DNA from: Oscillospiraceae bacterium
GTDB taxonomy: Bacteria > Bacillota > Clostridia > Oscillospirales > Acutalibacteraceae
Direction of reading: 5' to 3'
Length of the DNA stretch: 48,587 nucleotides
Assembly (NCBI GenBank): GCA_022763825.1
Contig: JALEQX010000004.1
Span: 1-48,587 of the forward strand
Both the position numbers and the translations under genes were made by a program. How positions within the stretch are numbered: the stretch's first letter is position 1; each line of letters begins with the position of its first letter. This document shows positions 16,707-24,455 of this stretch, in pieces. The notes below the pieces were generated by a model. That model searched no databases, had not been told where the DNA came from, and worked only from the letters and a program-made list of their open reading frames with translations.

Positions 16707-17495
16707 TTATTTTTTAGTAAAGAGGTTTTTGAAGAAGTCGAAAATCATCTTAAAGAAATTGACTATCTTATCAAAGAACGAGTGACCCGTTACCTTTACG
16801 GTGAAGTCGGGCGCGAGGCGCAGAACCGCGGGACAGCCTCCCTCAAAGTATTTGTTTATCTGAAGCGAGTACGAACCGTTTCTGAGTTTAGCGAATTTGT
16901 CAACGGTGATATTGCCGTTTTCGTCGGTCGTGTAGTCCTTGCCGTTGAAAGTAACCGTTGCACCGACGATGGGGTTATAGTTATATCCGATTATGTTGTA
17001 ATCCTTATCGAAAATCGGCGAGCCGTATGTGAAGTTTATAATTCCCTCGGTTGAAAGTTTTGACGAATCAACAACGGGAATCTCCATACCCGCATTATAA
17101 TAATCCGAATAGAAAAGCACGACTTCGTCGCCCGATTCGAGTACGTAATCCGTTACCGGGTCGTTCGGGAACTCGCCGTTTACGGTGTATACCCAGCCGT
17201 CCCACTTCTTTTCCGTGTACGAACCTGCTTTAACACCGTTTACCGCGCTGATATAACCTTTTTCAATGCCGGTTACGGTGAGCGAGTCGTCGGTCTTGTC
17301 CGCGTAAGCGATAAGGTCGGCTACGGTGTAATCCTCACCCAGCAGATCCATGCTTGTGTTGTAATAATAATTTTTGTCGGGTCCCTCTATTCGCAGTGAG
17401 ACGGTACCATCTGCCCATACCGTAAGCGAAAGGAAACTCGCCGATATTATCAGTGCCATGAGGACGGATAATATCTTCGTCAGAGTTTTTTTCAT
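16707..17495 (-). CDS. Secreted DUF4430 protein, candidate cobalamin-binding
   Basis: This 262-aa exported protein has a signal peptide (about 1-28, ending VWA-D). A DUF4430 domain follows at about 50-130, with WDGWVYTVNGEFPN and the closing SGDEVVLFYSDYY. A beta-sandwich-like segment lies at about 150-238 (GATVTFNGKDYTTDENG). The C-terminus is amphipathic and rich in Phe/Lys (about 239-262). DUF4430 resembles the C-terminal domain of transcobalamin-type B12 binders. The start is the ATG at 17495 after AAAGGAG. Further in-frame codons to 17552 read through the upstream riboswitch-like RNA and are not coding. Single gene with its own terminator. Confidence 0.8.
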   Translation of the reverse strand: MKKTLTKILSVLMALIISASFLSLTVWADGTVSLRIEGPDKNYYYNTSMDLLGEDYTVADLIAYADKTDDSLTVTGIEKGYISAVNGVKAGSYTEKKWDGWVYTVNGEFPNDPVTDYVLESGDEVVLFYSDYYNAGMEIPVVDSSKLSTEGIINFTYGSPIFDKDYNIIGYNYNPIVGATVTFNGKDYTTDENGNITVDKFAKLRNGSYSLQINKYFEGGCPAVLRLAPDFTVKVTGHSFFDKIVNFFKMIFDFFKNLFTKK

Positions 17496-17534
17496 TTTGT
17501 TTGCTCCTTTATAATATTTTTGCGAAAAATCGGT

Positions 17535-17622
17535 ACAAAGTACATGGAGCATTCCGGCTTGGAAAAGTTTTTTCGTTACGGCAGTGGCTGCTGCGGCGGA
17601 TTTTCACCGCTCTTTCCTCCTG
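17535..17622 (-). promoter_or_regulatory. Probable cobalamin riboswitch
   Basis: The minus-strand leader contains GGTGAAAATCCGCCGCAGC, then GCCACTGCCGTAACG, and near its end AAGCCGGAATGC. These are the conserved core blocks of the cobalamin riboswitch in the usual order. A short peripheral arrangement is implied by the length of about 90 nt. It lies directly before the ribosome binding site of the DUF4430 gene. Confidence 0.72.
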
Positions 17623-17669
17623 ATTTTTCAAATTAATTATAAGATAATAAAAAATGTTTGTCAATCAAA

Positions 17670-17697
17670 TTGACTTTTTATTTTTGCATTGTATAAT
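17670..17697 (+). promoter_or_regulatory. Sigma-A promoter
   Basis: TTGACT-16-TATAAT, 34 bases before the NlpC/P60-dockerin start at 17732. Confidence 0.6.
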
Positions 17698-17731
17698 TAA
17701 TTTGTATAAAAATGAAAGAAGATGTAAATTA

Positions 17732-19474
17732 ATGAAGAAAAATTCCGTGACAGGAATTATAGGTATTGTGCTTTCGGTGATTATTGTTCTTTCCGTCTGC
17801 CCTATATACGTATCGGCTGTCGACGGCAGGTCTTTGAGTGAGTATTACGGTTTTTCATATGAAAGTTATATGAATTATCTGTACTCACACGAGCATGATG
17901 ATTTCTATCTCGGCACTCCGTACAGGAGCGGAAACTGGCGTTCGCCAAACGGCGATACCTCGTATAATAACGGCGCGCGGGGGATGAACTGCTCGGGATT
18001 CGTATGGCATGTTTTAAAGACATGTATTCAAAACGCCGGAGGCAATCCGTCAAAATACCAGATTCTTTCGTATACAACCCCGAGGGGCTGGTTCGGCGTT
18101 CTCGAGGATAACTCAATAGAGTATTATATATTTAATAATAAATATGAGGCGCTCGCGAGCGGAGTCATGAGCAAGGGCGATATCATTATGATGTTCTGCA
18201 ACGAGGCTCTGCGCCCGAGCGGGCAGAATCATATAGGCATATATTGGGGCGACGGTTCGTCGGACGTTTTCTGGCACTCCGCAGGACGCGCGAACTATAT
18301 ATCTCATATACGTTCCGGCGGAGCGGTCGTTAAATTCATAGTCGCAAAAATGAGTCCCAAAAGCGGTACGCTTAAAATCAATTTATACGACAGCAATTCC
18401 GACGCGCTTTCCGGCGGCGAATTTAAAGTTTACACGTCCTCGGGCTCATTCTGCGCCGACGTAAAATCGGGCGGAAGCGTCCGTTTGAATTTGGGAACGT
18501 ATACCGTCGTTCAAACGAAAACCGCCGGCGGGTATAAAATAGATTCGGCAAAGAAAACGGTAAGTATTTCATCCTCGAACTTAAATCCCGTCCTGACATT
18601 TTTAAATAATAAAAAGCTCGGCGCGGCGAGCGTTCAGGTCTGTATTAAGAGATTTATTCCGTCTCTTTTCAGCGATAAATATTTCACATACGCAGGCGTT
18701 TGCGTCGACGTGTATTCTGACGCCGGTTGTACGAAAAAACTTGATACAATAAAGACAAATGCGGACGGCAGCGCGGTTTTCGGATATGAAAACGGCAGAT
18801 ACTCGCTCAGCGAGGGAACTATGTGCTATTTTAAACTGTCAAAGGAAAACGCGGAAAATTTTAAAAATATCGGTTTTGACTATGATTCGGTTCTGAGTGC
18901 AAAAATAGTTTCCGACTGCGTAACAGCCTCGTCTTCGGGCGAAAAAACAATCCTTTCGGGCGAAATGTACGGCGCGGTAAAAGCGTTTTCGGAGCCGGGC
19001 GATATATTCATGATTTATTATGATAATGAATGTACGGACATGTGCTTTACTCCGTGTTCGGATGAAGATTCGCAGACGGTATACGGTATGAATATTGCTT
19101 CGGCGGACGAAAACGCCGTCTCGTTTTTCGGTTACGACAATGAATATAACGGATGTAACGGATACAGGCTCGGCGCGGGGAAATATACCGTCTTGTGCGA
19201 GGACGATTCTGTGATTGACGTTACTGTCAGACGCGGGTGTGTTACCGATTTGCTCACGGGAGAAATCGAAATCGAAGCCGACAGGGGAGATTTTGATTTA
19301 AACGGAAGCGTGAGTGTTTCCGACGCAAGGGGTATGCTCAGAGCGTCGGCAAAAATGTGTGCGCCGGTGAGCGAACAGATGAGAGCGGGAGACCTTGACT
19401 CCGACGGAAAAATAACCGCGTCGGAGGCAAGACGCGTGCTGAGATTCTGCGCGAAATTGGAAAAAGAAATGTAA
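17732..19474 (+). CDS. Secreted NlpC/P60-like hydrolase with prealbumin-like and dockerin domains
   Basis: This 580-aa protein has a signal peptide (about 1-30). The NlpC/P60-type cysteine peptidase-like domain at about 35-200 has Cys87 in GMNCSGFVW and His167 in QNHIGIYWGD. Two prealbumin-like (SpaA/Cna-B type) beta domains follow at about 207-315 and 318-430, and a C-terminal dockerin-like pair at about 515-577 (DFDLNGSVSVSDAR and DLDSDGKITASEAR). It probably cleaves peptidoglycan or peptides at the cell surface. The start at 17732 is preferred because the upstream in-frame codons cover the promoter. No scaffoldin is visible, so the dockerin partner is unknown. The TAA stop begins an A/T hairpin. 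Confidence 0.82.
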   Translation: MKKNSVTGIIGIVLSVIIVLSVCPIYVSAVDGRSLSEYYGFSYESYMNYLYSHEHDDFYLGTPYRSGNWRSPNGDTSYNNGARGMNCSGFVWHVLKTCIQNAGGNPSKYQILSYTTPRGWFGVLEDNSIEYYIFNNKYEALASGVMSKGDIIMMFCNEALRPSGQNHIGIYWGDGSSDVFWHSAGRANYISHIRSGGAVVKFIVAKMSPKSGTLKINLYDSNSDALSGGEFKVYTSSGSFCADVKSGGSVRLNLGTYTVVQTKTAGGYKIDSAKKTVSISSSNLNPVLTFLNNKKLGAASVQVCIKRFIPSLFSDKYFTYAGVCVDVYSDAGCTKKLDTIKTNADGSAVFGYENGRYSLSEGTMCYFKLSKENAENFKNIGFDYDSVLSAKIVSDCVTASSSGEKTILSGEMYGAVKAFSEPGDIFMIYYDNECTDMCFTPCSDEDSQTVYGMNIASADENAVSFFGYDNEYNGCNGYRLGAGKYTVLCEDDSVIDVTVRRGCVTDLLTGEIEIEADRGDFDLNGSVSVSDARGMLRASAKMCAPVSEQMRAGDLDSDGKITASEARRVLRFCAKLEKEM

Positions 19475-19515
19475 ACAATGATTTATCGCTTTATATATAA
19501 TAAATTATTGTTTTC
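19473..19515 (+). terminator. A/T-only hairpin starting at the stop codon
   Basis: AACAATGATTTAT at the stop codon pairs with ATAAATTATTGTT. It ends in a T-run and probably ends the dockerin gene transcript. Confidence 0.5.
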
Positions 19516-19545
19516 TTGACTGTTTGCCGTTTCGTGTGTTACAAT
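19516..19545 (+). promoter_or_regulatory. Sigma-A promoter with very short leader
   Basis: TTGACT-18-TACAAT. The predicted start is only about 10 bases before the ATG at 19562, so the GGTGAT ribosome binding site is at the RNA 5' end. Confidence 0.5.
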
Positions 19546-19561
19546 CGAATCGGGTGATATT

Positions 19562-20770
19562 ATGCAGAGTAATTTTAAATCCTTACATACCGAGTCATTT
19601 TTAAAAAAAGATTCTGACTCCGGCATATTTTTAAAACAGTATCAGCTTATACAAAATACCGATACCGATGAAATTTCCGCCGGTCTTGTATTTGAAAATA
19701 TATCGGACAAAAGCGTTTCATCGGCGGATATCCGCGTTAAATACATCTGTGCCGGCGAGGAAAAGGCGAAGGAATTTACCGCCGAAATTCTCGAGGGCGA
19801 ACCCGGCAAGGTCTGCCCGGCAAAAGAACTTTATTCTCTCGGCTCCGGCGAGGTTTCCGACGTTTCAATAGAAATATTAAGCGTCAATTACGGCGAGGTT
19901 AACAAAAAGCCCCGTCCCCAGGTTTTATCGGTTCAGTCCGAGGGTACGGGCAAAAAGAAGGGCAGTAAGAAACGCGTGATTATTATCGTTCTCGTAATTA
20001 TCGCAGCCGTATGCGCCGTCGCCGGCATTGTACTTCTCGTCACTCCCGATTCCGGTGAAAAGCCGACCGGCATCGGCGCCGTTACCGGCAGGGGCGACCC
20101 GTCGTATGCCGAAACAACCGATAATAACAAAAATGCCGAAACCACCGTTCCGGATGCAAAATCTGCGGGCGGTCACGATTTGGCGGAGTCGGGACAATCT
20201 GTTTCCGTTTCCGCTCTTCCCGATGTTCTGTCGTCATTTTTAAACGGGCATTTTTATATAAGCGGTAAAATCTTTTCCGCGTCGACCGGCACGACCGATA
20301 CGTTTACGCTTGCCGTTGACGGGTCGAATCATTTCATGACCGAGGACAAAAACGGCGTTATAATAGGCGTTTGCAGCAACAGCGGTAAGAATTATTACGT
20401 AAATGTCAAAAAGTCAACGTACCTCGAGGTTACGAACGAGATTATGCAGACTCTCGGCATGACCGCGGACGACTTTAAACTTAAAATATTTGATATGTCG
20501 CTTGTCAAGGATTACAGTCTTTATGCAGCGACGGTTGACTCCGAGGCGGGATTCTGCCTTGACGTAACGTACTCCGACGGGTATAAGGACAAGGTTTATT
20601 ATGTCAATGATAATGTGGTTCAGATAAATGCGTACGACGCACAGTCGAACCTTATAGAGAGCATTATATGCGATAAATTCGACTCGAAGATACCCGATGA
20701 CATGAATGGCGTCGAGGCGTATAAACAGGTAGATTCGTATGAGGAATTTTTTAATTCATTGACCCAATAA
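19562..20770 (+). CDS. Single-span membrane protein with extracellular lipoprotein-like domain
   Basis: This 402-aa protein of unknown function has a cytoplasmic beta-rich domain at about 1-125 (FLKQYQLIQNTDTDEISAGLVFENIS). A lysine-rich stretch and one transmembrane helix follow at about 138-162. A Thr/Asn/Glu-rich linker leads to an extracellular domain at about 220-390 (FYISGKIFSAS, LAVDGSNHFMTEDKNG, YVNVKKSTYLEV), whose strand pattern recalls LolA/DUF4412-like folds. No catalytic motif is visible. GGTGAT is the ribosome binding site. The domain order, with the N-terminal domain inside the cell, would suit a sensor coupling cytoplasm and surface, but that is speculation. Confidence 0.65.
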   Translation: MQSNFKSLHTESFLKKDSDSGIFLKQYQLIQNTDTDEISAGLVFENISDKSVSSADIRVKYICAGEEKAKEFTAEILEGEPGKVCPAKELYSLGSGEVSDVSIEILSVNYGEVNKKPRPQVLSVQSEGTGKKKGSKKRVIIIVLVIIAAVCAVAGIVLLVTPDSGEKPTGIGAVTGRGDPSYAETTDNNKNAETTVPDAKSAGGHDLAESGQSVSVSALPDVLSSFLNGHFYISGKIFSASTGTTDTFTLAVDGSNHFMTEDKNGVIIGVCSNSGKNYYVNVKKSTYLEVTNEIMQTLGMTADDFKLKIFDMSLVKDYSLYAATVDSEAGFCLDVTYSDGYKDKVYYVNDNVVQINAYDAQSNLIESIICDKFDSKIPDDMNGVEAYKQVDSYEEFFNSLTQ

Positions 20771-20804
20771 ACAATAATTTAACCTCGGTAAATTATTGTT
20801 TTGC
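20768..20804 (+). terminator. A/T-only hairpin starting at the stop codon
   Basis: The TAA stop begins AAACAATAATTTA, which pairs with TAAATTATTGTTT and runs into TTTT. It lies directly before the antitoxin promoter of module 2. Confidence 0.6.
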
Positions 20805-20809
20805 GGGTG

Positions 20810-20838
20810 TTGACAAATTGTTTATTCTCATATATAAT
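20810..20838 (+). promoter_or_regulatory. Antitoxin promoter, module 2
   Basis: Perfect TTGACA-17-TATAAT on the plus strand, opposite to the toxin gene. Confidence 0.8.
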
Positions 20839-20844
20839 ATAAGT

Positions 20845-20924
20845 ACCGGGAGCTATCAGATAGACGGCTTACCCTAACGGATTAAAAAATAACCGCCGAG
20901 GTGAAGAGGGCGGTTATTTTTTTT
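20845..20924 (+). ncRNA. Antisense antitoxin RNA, module 2
   Basis: Predicted RNA of about 80 nt. It contains GGGAGCTATCAGATAG, then the terminator stem ATAACCGCC/GGGCGGTTAT with eight U, which overlaps the last toxin codons on the minus strand. Confidence 0.75.
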
Positions 20925-20988
20925 CTTTACAACAAATTGTAACTATGATGATCATAACTATTGTTATGTATATTATAGCCTCTGCCAT
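20914..20988 (-). CDS. Type I toxin-like hydrophobic peptide, module 2
   Basis: This 24-residue peptide starts at ATG, 8 bases after GGGGG. After MAEA it is Ile/Val-rich (IIYITIVMIIIVTI), followed by Cys-Cys and the tail KEKK. The ITIVMII stretch is shared with the module 3 peptide. It should form one membrane helix. A plus-strand antisense RNA covers its last codons. Confidence 0.7.
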   Translation of the reverse strand: MAEAIIYITIVMIIIVTICCKEKK

Positions 20989-21075
20989 AAGCTCCACCCC
21001 CTTATTAATAAGAGGGCGAAACGCCCTCTCAAATAAAAGGGCAAAACCGCCTACCGTTTATAGATAACTCCCGGA

Positions 21076-21102
21076 TCCGCAGATATTTCTGCGGACTTTT
21101 TT
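21076..21102 (+). terminator. Plus-strand terminator, also the toxin 5' stem-loop
   Basis: TCCGCAGATATTTCTGCGGA followed by a T-run on the plus strand. The same palindrome is the 5' stem-loop of the module 2 toxin mRNA on the minus strand. Confidence 0.6.
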
Positions 21103-21131
21103 ATTTTACTGCAATAATAGTTTTTTGTAAA
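21103..21131 (-). promoter_or_regulatory. Toxin promoter, module 2
   Basis: TTTACA-17-TAAAAT on the minus strand, identical in boxes and spacing to module 3. Confidence 0.7.
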
Positions 21132-21194
21132 GGCTGTTTAGAAAGATTTTTGACAAAATACAGCAAGTTTTTTTGCACTTTATAATAAATTTAA

Positions 21195-21322
21195 CATGAG
21201 ACTTACGGTTTTATCAATAATAAATTTGCGTCAGCAATATGAAATTTCCGGGTTTTTGAAGGCAAAATCATAATTAAAAATCTCTGCCTTTACCCCGGGA
21301 AACAATGTCTTCCCCTACATAA
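21195..21322 (+). repeat. Module-associated ~130-bp repeat, copy 2
   Basis: Shares ATGAGACTTACGGTTTTATC, GCAATATGAAATTTCCGGG and CTCTGCCTTTACCCC with copy 1 (opposite strand) and ends in GGGAAACAATGTCTTCCC. It lies 64 bp from the module 2 toxin promoter. Region 20771-21403 holds no other gene. Confidence 0.7.
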
Positions 21323-21364
21323 AGAATGTTTGCGCCTTTAATAAATTATTATTTTTCATAAAAA

Positions 21365-21394
21365 TTTCGGCGGATTCGTATGAATCCGCCGAAA
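21365..21394 (-). terminator. Rho-independent terminator of ldh
   Basis: TTTCGGCGGATTC pairs with GAATCCGCCGAAA. A T-run follows on the minus strand. Confidence 0.75.
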
Positions 21395-21403
21395 ATATTG
21401 TTG

Positions 21404-22351
21404 TTATATTTCTATCTGGTTTATAATCTGTCTCAGGCAGTCCGCAGAATGACGGAGTTTTGCCTGTTCCTCGTCGGTAAGGGGCGTCTTGATTTTTCCT
21501 ATGATTCCGTTCTTGCCGACAATCGTCAGTATACTCAGTGCAACGTCCTTGATTCCGTACTCGCCGTGCATCAGGGATGAAACGGTCATTGATGTGTCCG
21601 CCTCGGAAAAAATGCATTTTACGATATGACATACGGAGATTGCGACGGCGTAGAATGTCGCGCCCTTTTTCGAAATTACCTCTCCGCCGGACTTTTTAAT
21701 ATAATTCTCGACCTCGTTGTAGTCGAGTCTCGGAATGGGTGTGTCCTTATTAAGCTCGAGGCAGTCGTAGTATTTGTCTATTTCGATATTCGATATCGAG
21801 CACATCGACCACGGAACAAATGACGAATCCCCGTGTTCGCCGTAAACACACGCGTGTATGTTCTGCTTGTTTATGTTGTAGTAATCCGCGATTCTCGAGC
21901 GGAGTCTCGCCGTGTCGAGTATCGTTCCCGAACCGATAATTCTGTTCTCGGGGATTCCCGATATTTTGTTGAATACATAAGTAAGAATGTCAACCGGGTT
22001 GCTGACGATTATATAAATCGCGCCGGGTGCATACTTTGTTATCTGCGCCGCTATGGTTTTTAATATCTCTACGTTTGTTCTCGTCAGGTCGAGTCTCGTC
22101 TGTCCGGGCTTTCTCGCGATTCCCGACGTTATAATTACTATGTCCGAGGCTACCGCGTCCCTGTATGTTCCGGCGTAAACCTTTACCGGCGACATGAACG
22201 GCGTGCCCTGGTTTATGTCCATTGCCTCGCCCGACGCTTTCGTGTTGTTTATGTCTATCATTACGATTTCAGATGCTATACCCTGCACCGCCATGGTGTA
22301 GGCAATCGTTGAGCCAACGCTTCCGGTTCCTATTATTGTGACTTTAGTCAT
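21404..22351 (-). CDS. ldh: L-lactate dehydrogenase
   Basis: This 315-aa cytoplasmic enzyme reduces pyruvate to L-lactate with NADH, regenerating NAD in fermentation. The Rossmann motif GTGSVGSTIA lies at the N-terminus, followed by the ITSGIARKPGQTR substrate loop, DLTRTN, VSNPVDILTY, and the catalytic His in CVYGEHGDSSFVPWS. Gln in the GQTR loop (rather than Arg as in malate dehydrogenase) supports lactate dehydrogenase. The length is normal. The start is the ATG at 22351, with AGGAG 10 bases upstream. A TTG two codons earlier is less likely. Single gene with its own terminator. Confidence 0.92.
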   Translation of the reverse strand: MTKVTIIGTGSVGSTIAYTMAVQGIASEIVMIDINNTKASGEAMDINQGTPFMSPVKVYAGTYRDAVASDIVIITSGIARKPGQTRLDLTRTNVEILKTIAAQITKYAPGAIYIIVSNPVDILTYVFNKISGIPENRIIGSGTILDTARLRSRIADYYNINKQNIHACVYGEHGDSSFVPWSMCSISNIEIDKYYDCLELNKDTPIPRLDYNEVENYIKKSGGEVISKKGATFYAVAISVCHIVKCIFSEADTSMTVSSLMHGEYGIKDVALSILTIVGKNGIIGKIKTPLTDEEQAKLRHSADCLRQIINQIEI

Positions 22352-22589
22352 GTACAATCATCTCCTGCTTGTTAATATTTTAACAATTCGTCGTCAATAA
22401 ATCAACTTATATTGCGTTTAATAATTAAATTCTACTTTTTTTATAAAAATTCATATTTTATTTATAAAAATTTATACACTGAGATAGTTTTTAACAAAAA
22501 AAATATGTTGAGATATTTTTTAGATTATGATAGACTATTATAAAAGAAAAAATAAATTTTTATTTAATAAATAACGGAGTGGTAATAAT

Positions 22590-23516
22590 ATGACAAAGGG
22601 TTCCAAAGCTATTATCAGTATTTGTCTTGTGTTCTCGCTTATTCTCATGGGCATGGGCGTTTATCTCATTTTTATGCCCGAAACGGGTTCGCAGGGACAG
22701 GTTCAGCAGGGAGATGTGAACAATAATAATGTTCAGAATCCCAACGTACAGCAGAACGCGGTCAATAACCAGATTCAGCAGAATCCGAATGCGAATGCAA
22801 ACAACCGGGTTCAGACTCCGGCTGATAATGCAAATCAGGCTCAGACTCCCGCCGCCTCTCCCGAGGGCGATCCCTCGTCGTGGAACACACAGCAGATTAT
22901 CGATAAGCTGACTCTTGCCATGAACACGACCAAATCAAGCACGGGCAGCTGCACCGCTCATCATAAGGAGGGCATCACCGTCGAGATAACCGACTGCCCC
23001 GGCGGAAATACCGTTAAGAATCTTATAACTCCTATTGTAGATAAATTTACTCAGCCGACCGAGGAGGATATTACGTTCACAAACGGCGCGGGAACAAACG
23101 CTAAGGGCGAAAGCATTACCTTTAATTCGATTCCCCCCGTTGACAAGAATTTCTCTCTTCCCGCCGCAGGCGCGGCTTCCGCCTCCGCCTCCTCCGACGG
23201 AACAAATACGGTTATAAACGTGACTCTTGTCGAGGAGAAAACGACTCTCGATTCTCCCGTTCCGCAGTACACGAGCAACGTTATAGGATATCTTAATCTT
23301 AACAATCTCGACCTCGGCTCCGTTAAAGTCACCGCGTGCGACTTTACCTACACGGGTTCATCCGTTACTGCGACGATTGACTCGAATAACAGAATCGTTA
23401 ATATCAAGTACAGACTTCCCATGGCGGTAACAGGCTCGGGCAGTATGGGCTTTATCAAAGCCACGGTCGGATTTACCGGCGAGCAGAACGAGGAATGGAC
23501 GTTCAACTGGGGCTAA
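22590..23516 (+). CDS. Membrane-anchored extracellular protein with Asn/Gln-rich linker
   Basis: This 308-aa protein of unknown function has a signal anchor (about 6-28). A low-complexity Asn/Gln/Pro linker (about 34-92) follows, then a globular domain (about 97-308) with two cysteines close together (about 122 and 136) that could pair. The end is beta-rich (YTGSSVTATIDSNNRIVNIKYRLPMAVTGSGSMGF). The final strands look like a membrane-lipoprotein lipid-carrier fold, but no family was recognised. GGAGTGG lies upstream. It precedes the radical SAM cluster by 70 bp with a terminator-like hairpin between, so membership of that cluster is uncertain. Confidence 0.6.
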   Translation: MTKGSKAIISICLVFSLILMGMGVYLIFMPETGSQGQVQQGDVNNNNVQNPNVQQNAVNNQIQQNPNANANNRVQTPADNANQAQTPAASPEGDPSSWNTQQIIDKLTLAMNTTKSSTGSCTAHHKEGITVEITDCPGGNTVKNLITPIVDKFTQPTEEDITFTNGAGTNAKGESITFNSIPPVDKNFSLPAAGAASASASSDGTNTVINVTLVEEKTTLDSPVPQYTSNVIGYLNLNNLDLGSVKVTACDFTYTGSSVTATIDSNNRIVNIKYRLPMAVTGSGSMGFIKATVGFTGEQNEEWTFNWG

Positions 23517-23522
23517 AATAAT

Positions 23523-23575
23523 TAATCAATTTTCGGCGGACGGCATCTTTATGTCCCCGCCGCTTGATTTTTTAA
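23523..23575 (+). terminator. Terminator-like hairpin
   Basis: ATCAA and CGGCGG pair with CCGCCG and TTGAT, then six T. Confidence 0.5.
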
Positions 23576-23585
23576 CGGTGATACT

Positions 23586-24455
23586 ATGACTCTTGATTTT
23601 AAATTCGCAGGTGTTCATGTCAGAATCGACAGCGATACGGATATTAAACAGAGCGGACATTCTCCCGTATTTTTATGTAAAAACAATTCCCGCCCTGATA
23701 TTGTGTACAAAATTAAGACGGCAAAATTGGACGCTGTACCCGAAAAGAGCGTGAAAAATCCCGATTCGTCGTATTCATATACCGATTACAGGGGCGTATA
23801 TCATAAGGTTTTTTTTGACCTTGATAAAAATAAGACTTACGCGGATTTGTTGTATGAGACGTCGGATTCTTACACTTTGATAATCGATGAAGAATATAAA
23901 GAAACGATATCGGACATGTATTACCTTGTGCGGGTTATGGATTTGCCGGGCGCGTTTTTGAAATTCGGACGGCTTATGCTCCACGCTTCGTATTGCGACA
24001 TAGGGGGCGAGGCTCTGCTGTTTGCGGGGCTGTCCGGCGCGGGAAAGAGTACGCAGGCGGATTTGTGGGAGAAGTACGAAAACGCCGTGACGGTAAACGG
24101 CGACAAGTGTTTTGTATATTCAAAAAACGGACAGGTTTATGCGGGCAGTCTGCCCGTCGCCGGAACGTCGGGAAAGTGCCTTGACCGCGATCTGCCCGTA
24201 AGACTCATTGTATTTCCAATAAAGGATAAAGAAAATAAAATTACGAAATTAAGAGCCGTAAACGCGATAGCTTCGCTTATGAAATGCTCTGTTTTCGATA
24301 TATTCAGGCGTGAAAATCAGAACACGGCTCTCGGGCTGTGCGCTGATATCGTCTCACGCGTTTCACTGTGCAGTCTGAATTGTCTGCCGGACGACGGCGC
24401 GGTCAATGAGGTTAAGTCATTTATGAATTCAACGAGCAAGGCGGAGATAAAATGA
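23586..24455 (+). CDS. HPr kinase-like P-loop protein of a radical SAM/PqqD cluster
   Basis: This 289-aa protein has the C-terminal P-loop fold of HPr kinase/PEP carboxykinase relatives: GLSGAGKST at 148-156 preceded by His133, with a second conserved NGDK at 171-174. The N-terminal half (about 1-120) is beta-rich and unrelated to HPr kinase. Similar HprK-like proteins accompany radical SAM and PqqD genes in cassettes such as SynChlorMet (ScmC), where they are thought to take part in peptide modification. GGTGAT precedes the ATG. The stop overlaps the start of the radical SAM gene by 4 bases, a sign of coupled translation. Confidence 0.75.
   Translation: MTLDFKFAGVHVRIDSDTDIKQSGHSPVFLCKNNSRPDIVYKIKTAKLDAVPEKSVKNPDSSYSYTDYRGVYHKVFFDLDKNKTYADLLYETSDSYTLIIDEEYKETISDMYYLVRVMDLPGAFLKFGRLMLHASYCDIGGEALLFAGLSGAGKSTQADLWEKYENAVTVNGDKCFVYSKNGQVYAGSLPVAGTSGKCLDRDLPVRLIVFPIKDKENKITKLRAVNAIASLMKCSVFDIFRRENQNTALGLCADIVSRVSLCSLNCLPDDGAVNEVKSFMNSTSKAEIK

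Larger units (their letters stand above)
20845..21095 (-). ncRNA. Structured toxin mRNA, module 2
   Basis: The minus-strand transcript starts with the hairpin TCCGCAGA/TCTGCGGA (21076-21095). GGGAGTTATC near its 5' side then pairs over a long range with GATAGCTCCC at its 3' end. A GAGGGCG/CGCCCTC hairpin precedes the ribosome binding site. The pairs differ from module 1 by compensating changes. Confidence 0.65.
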
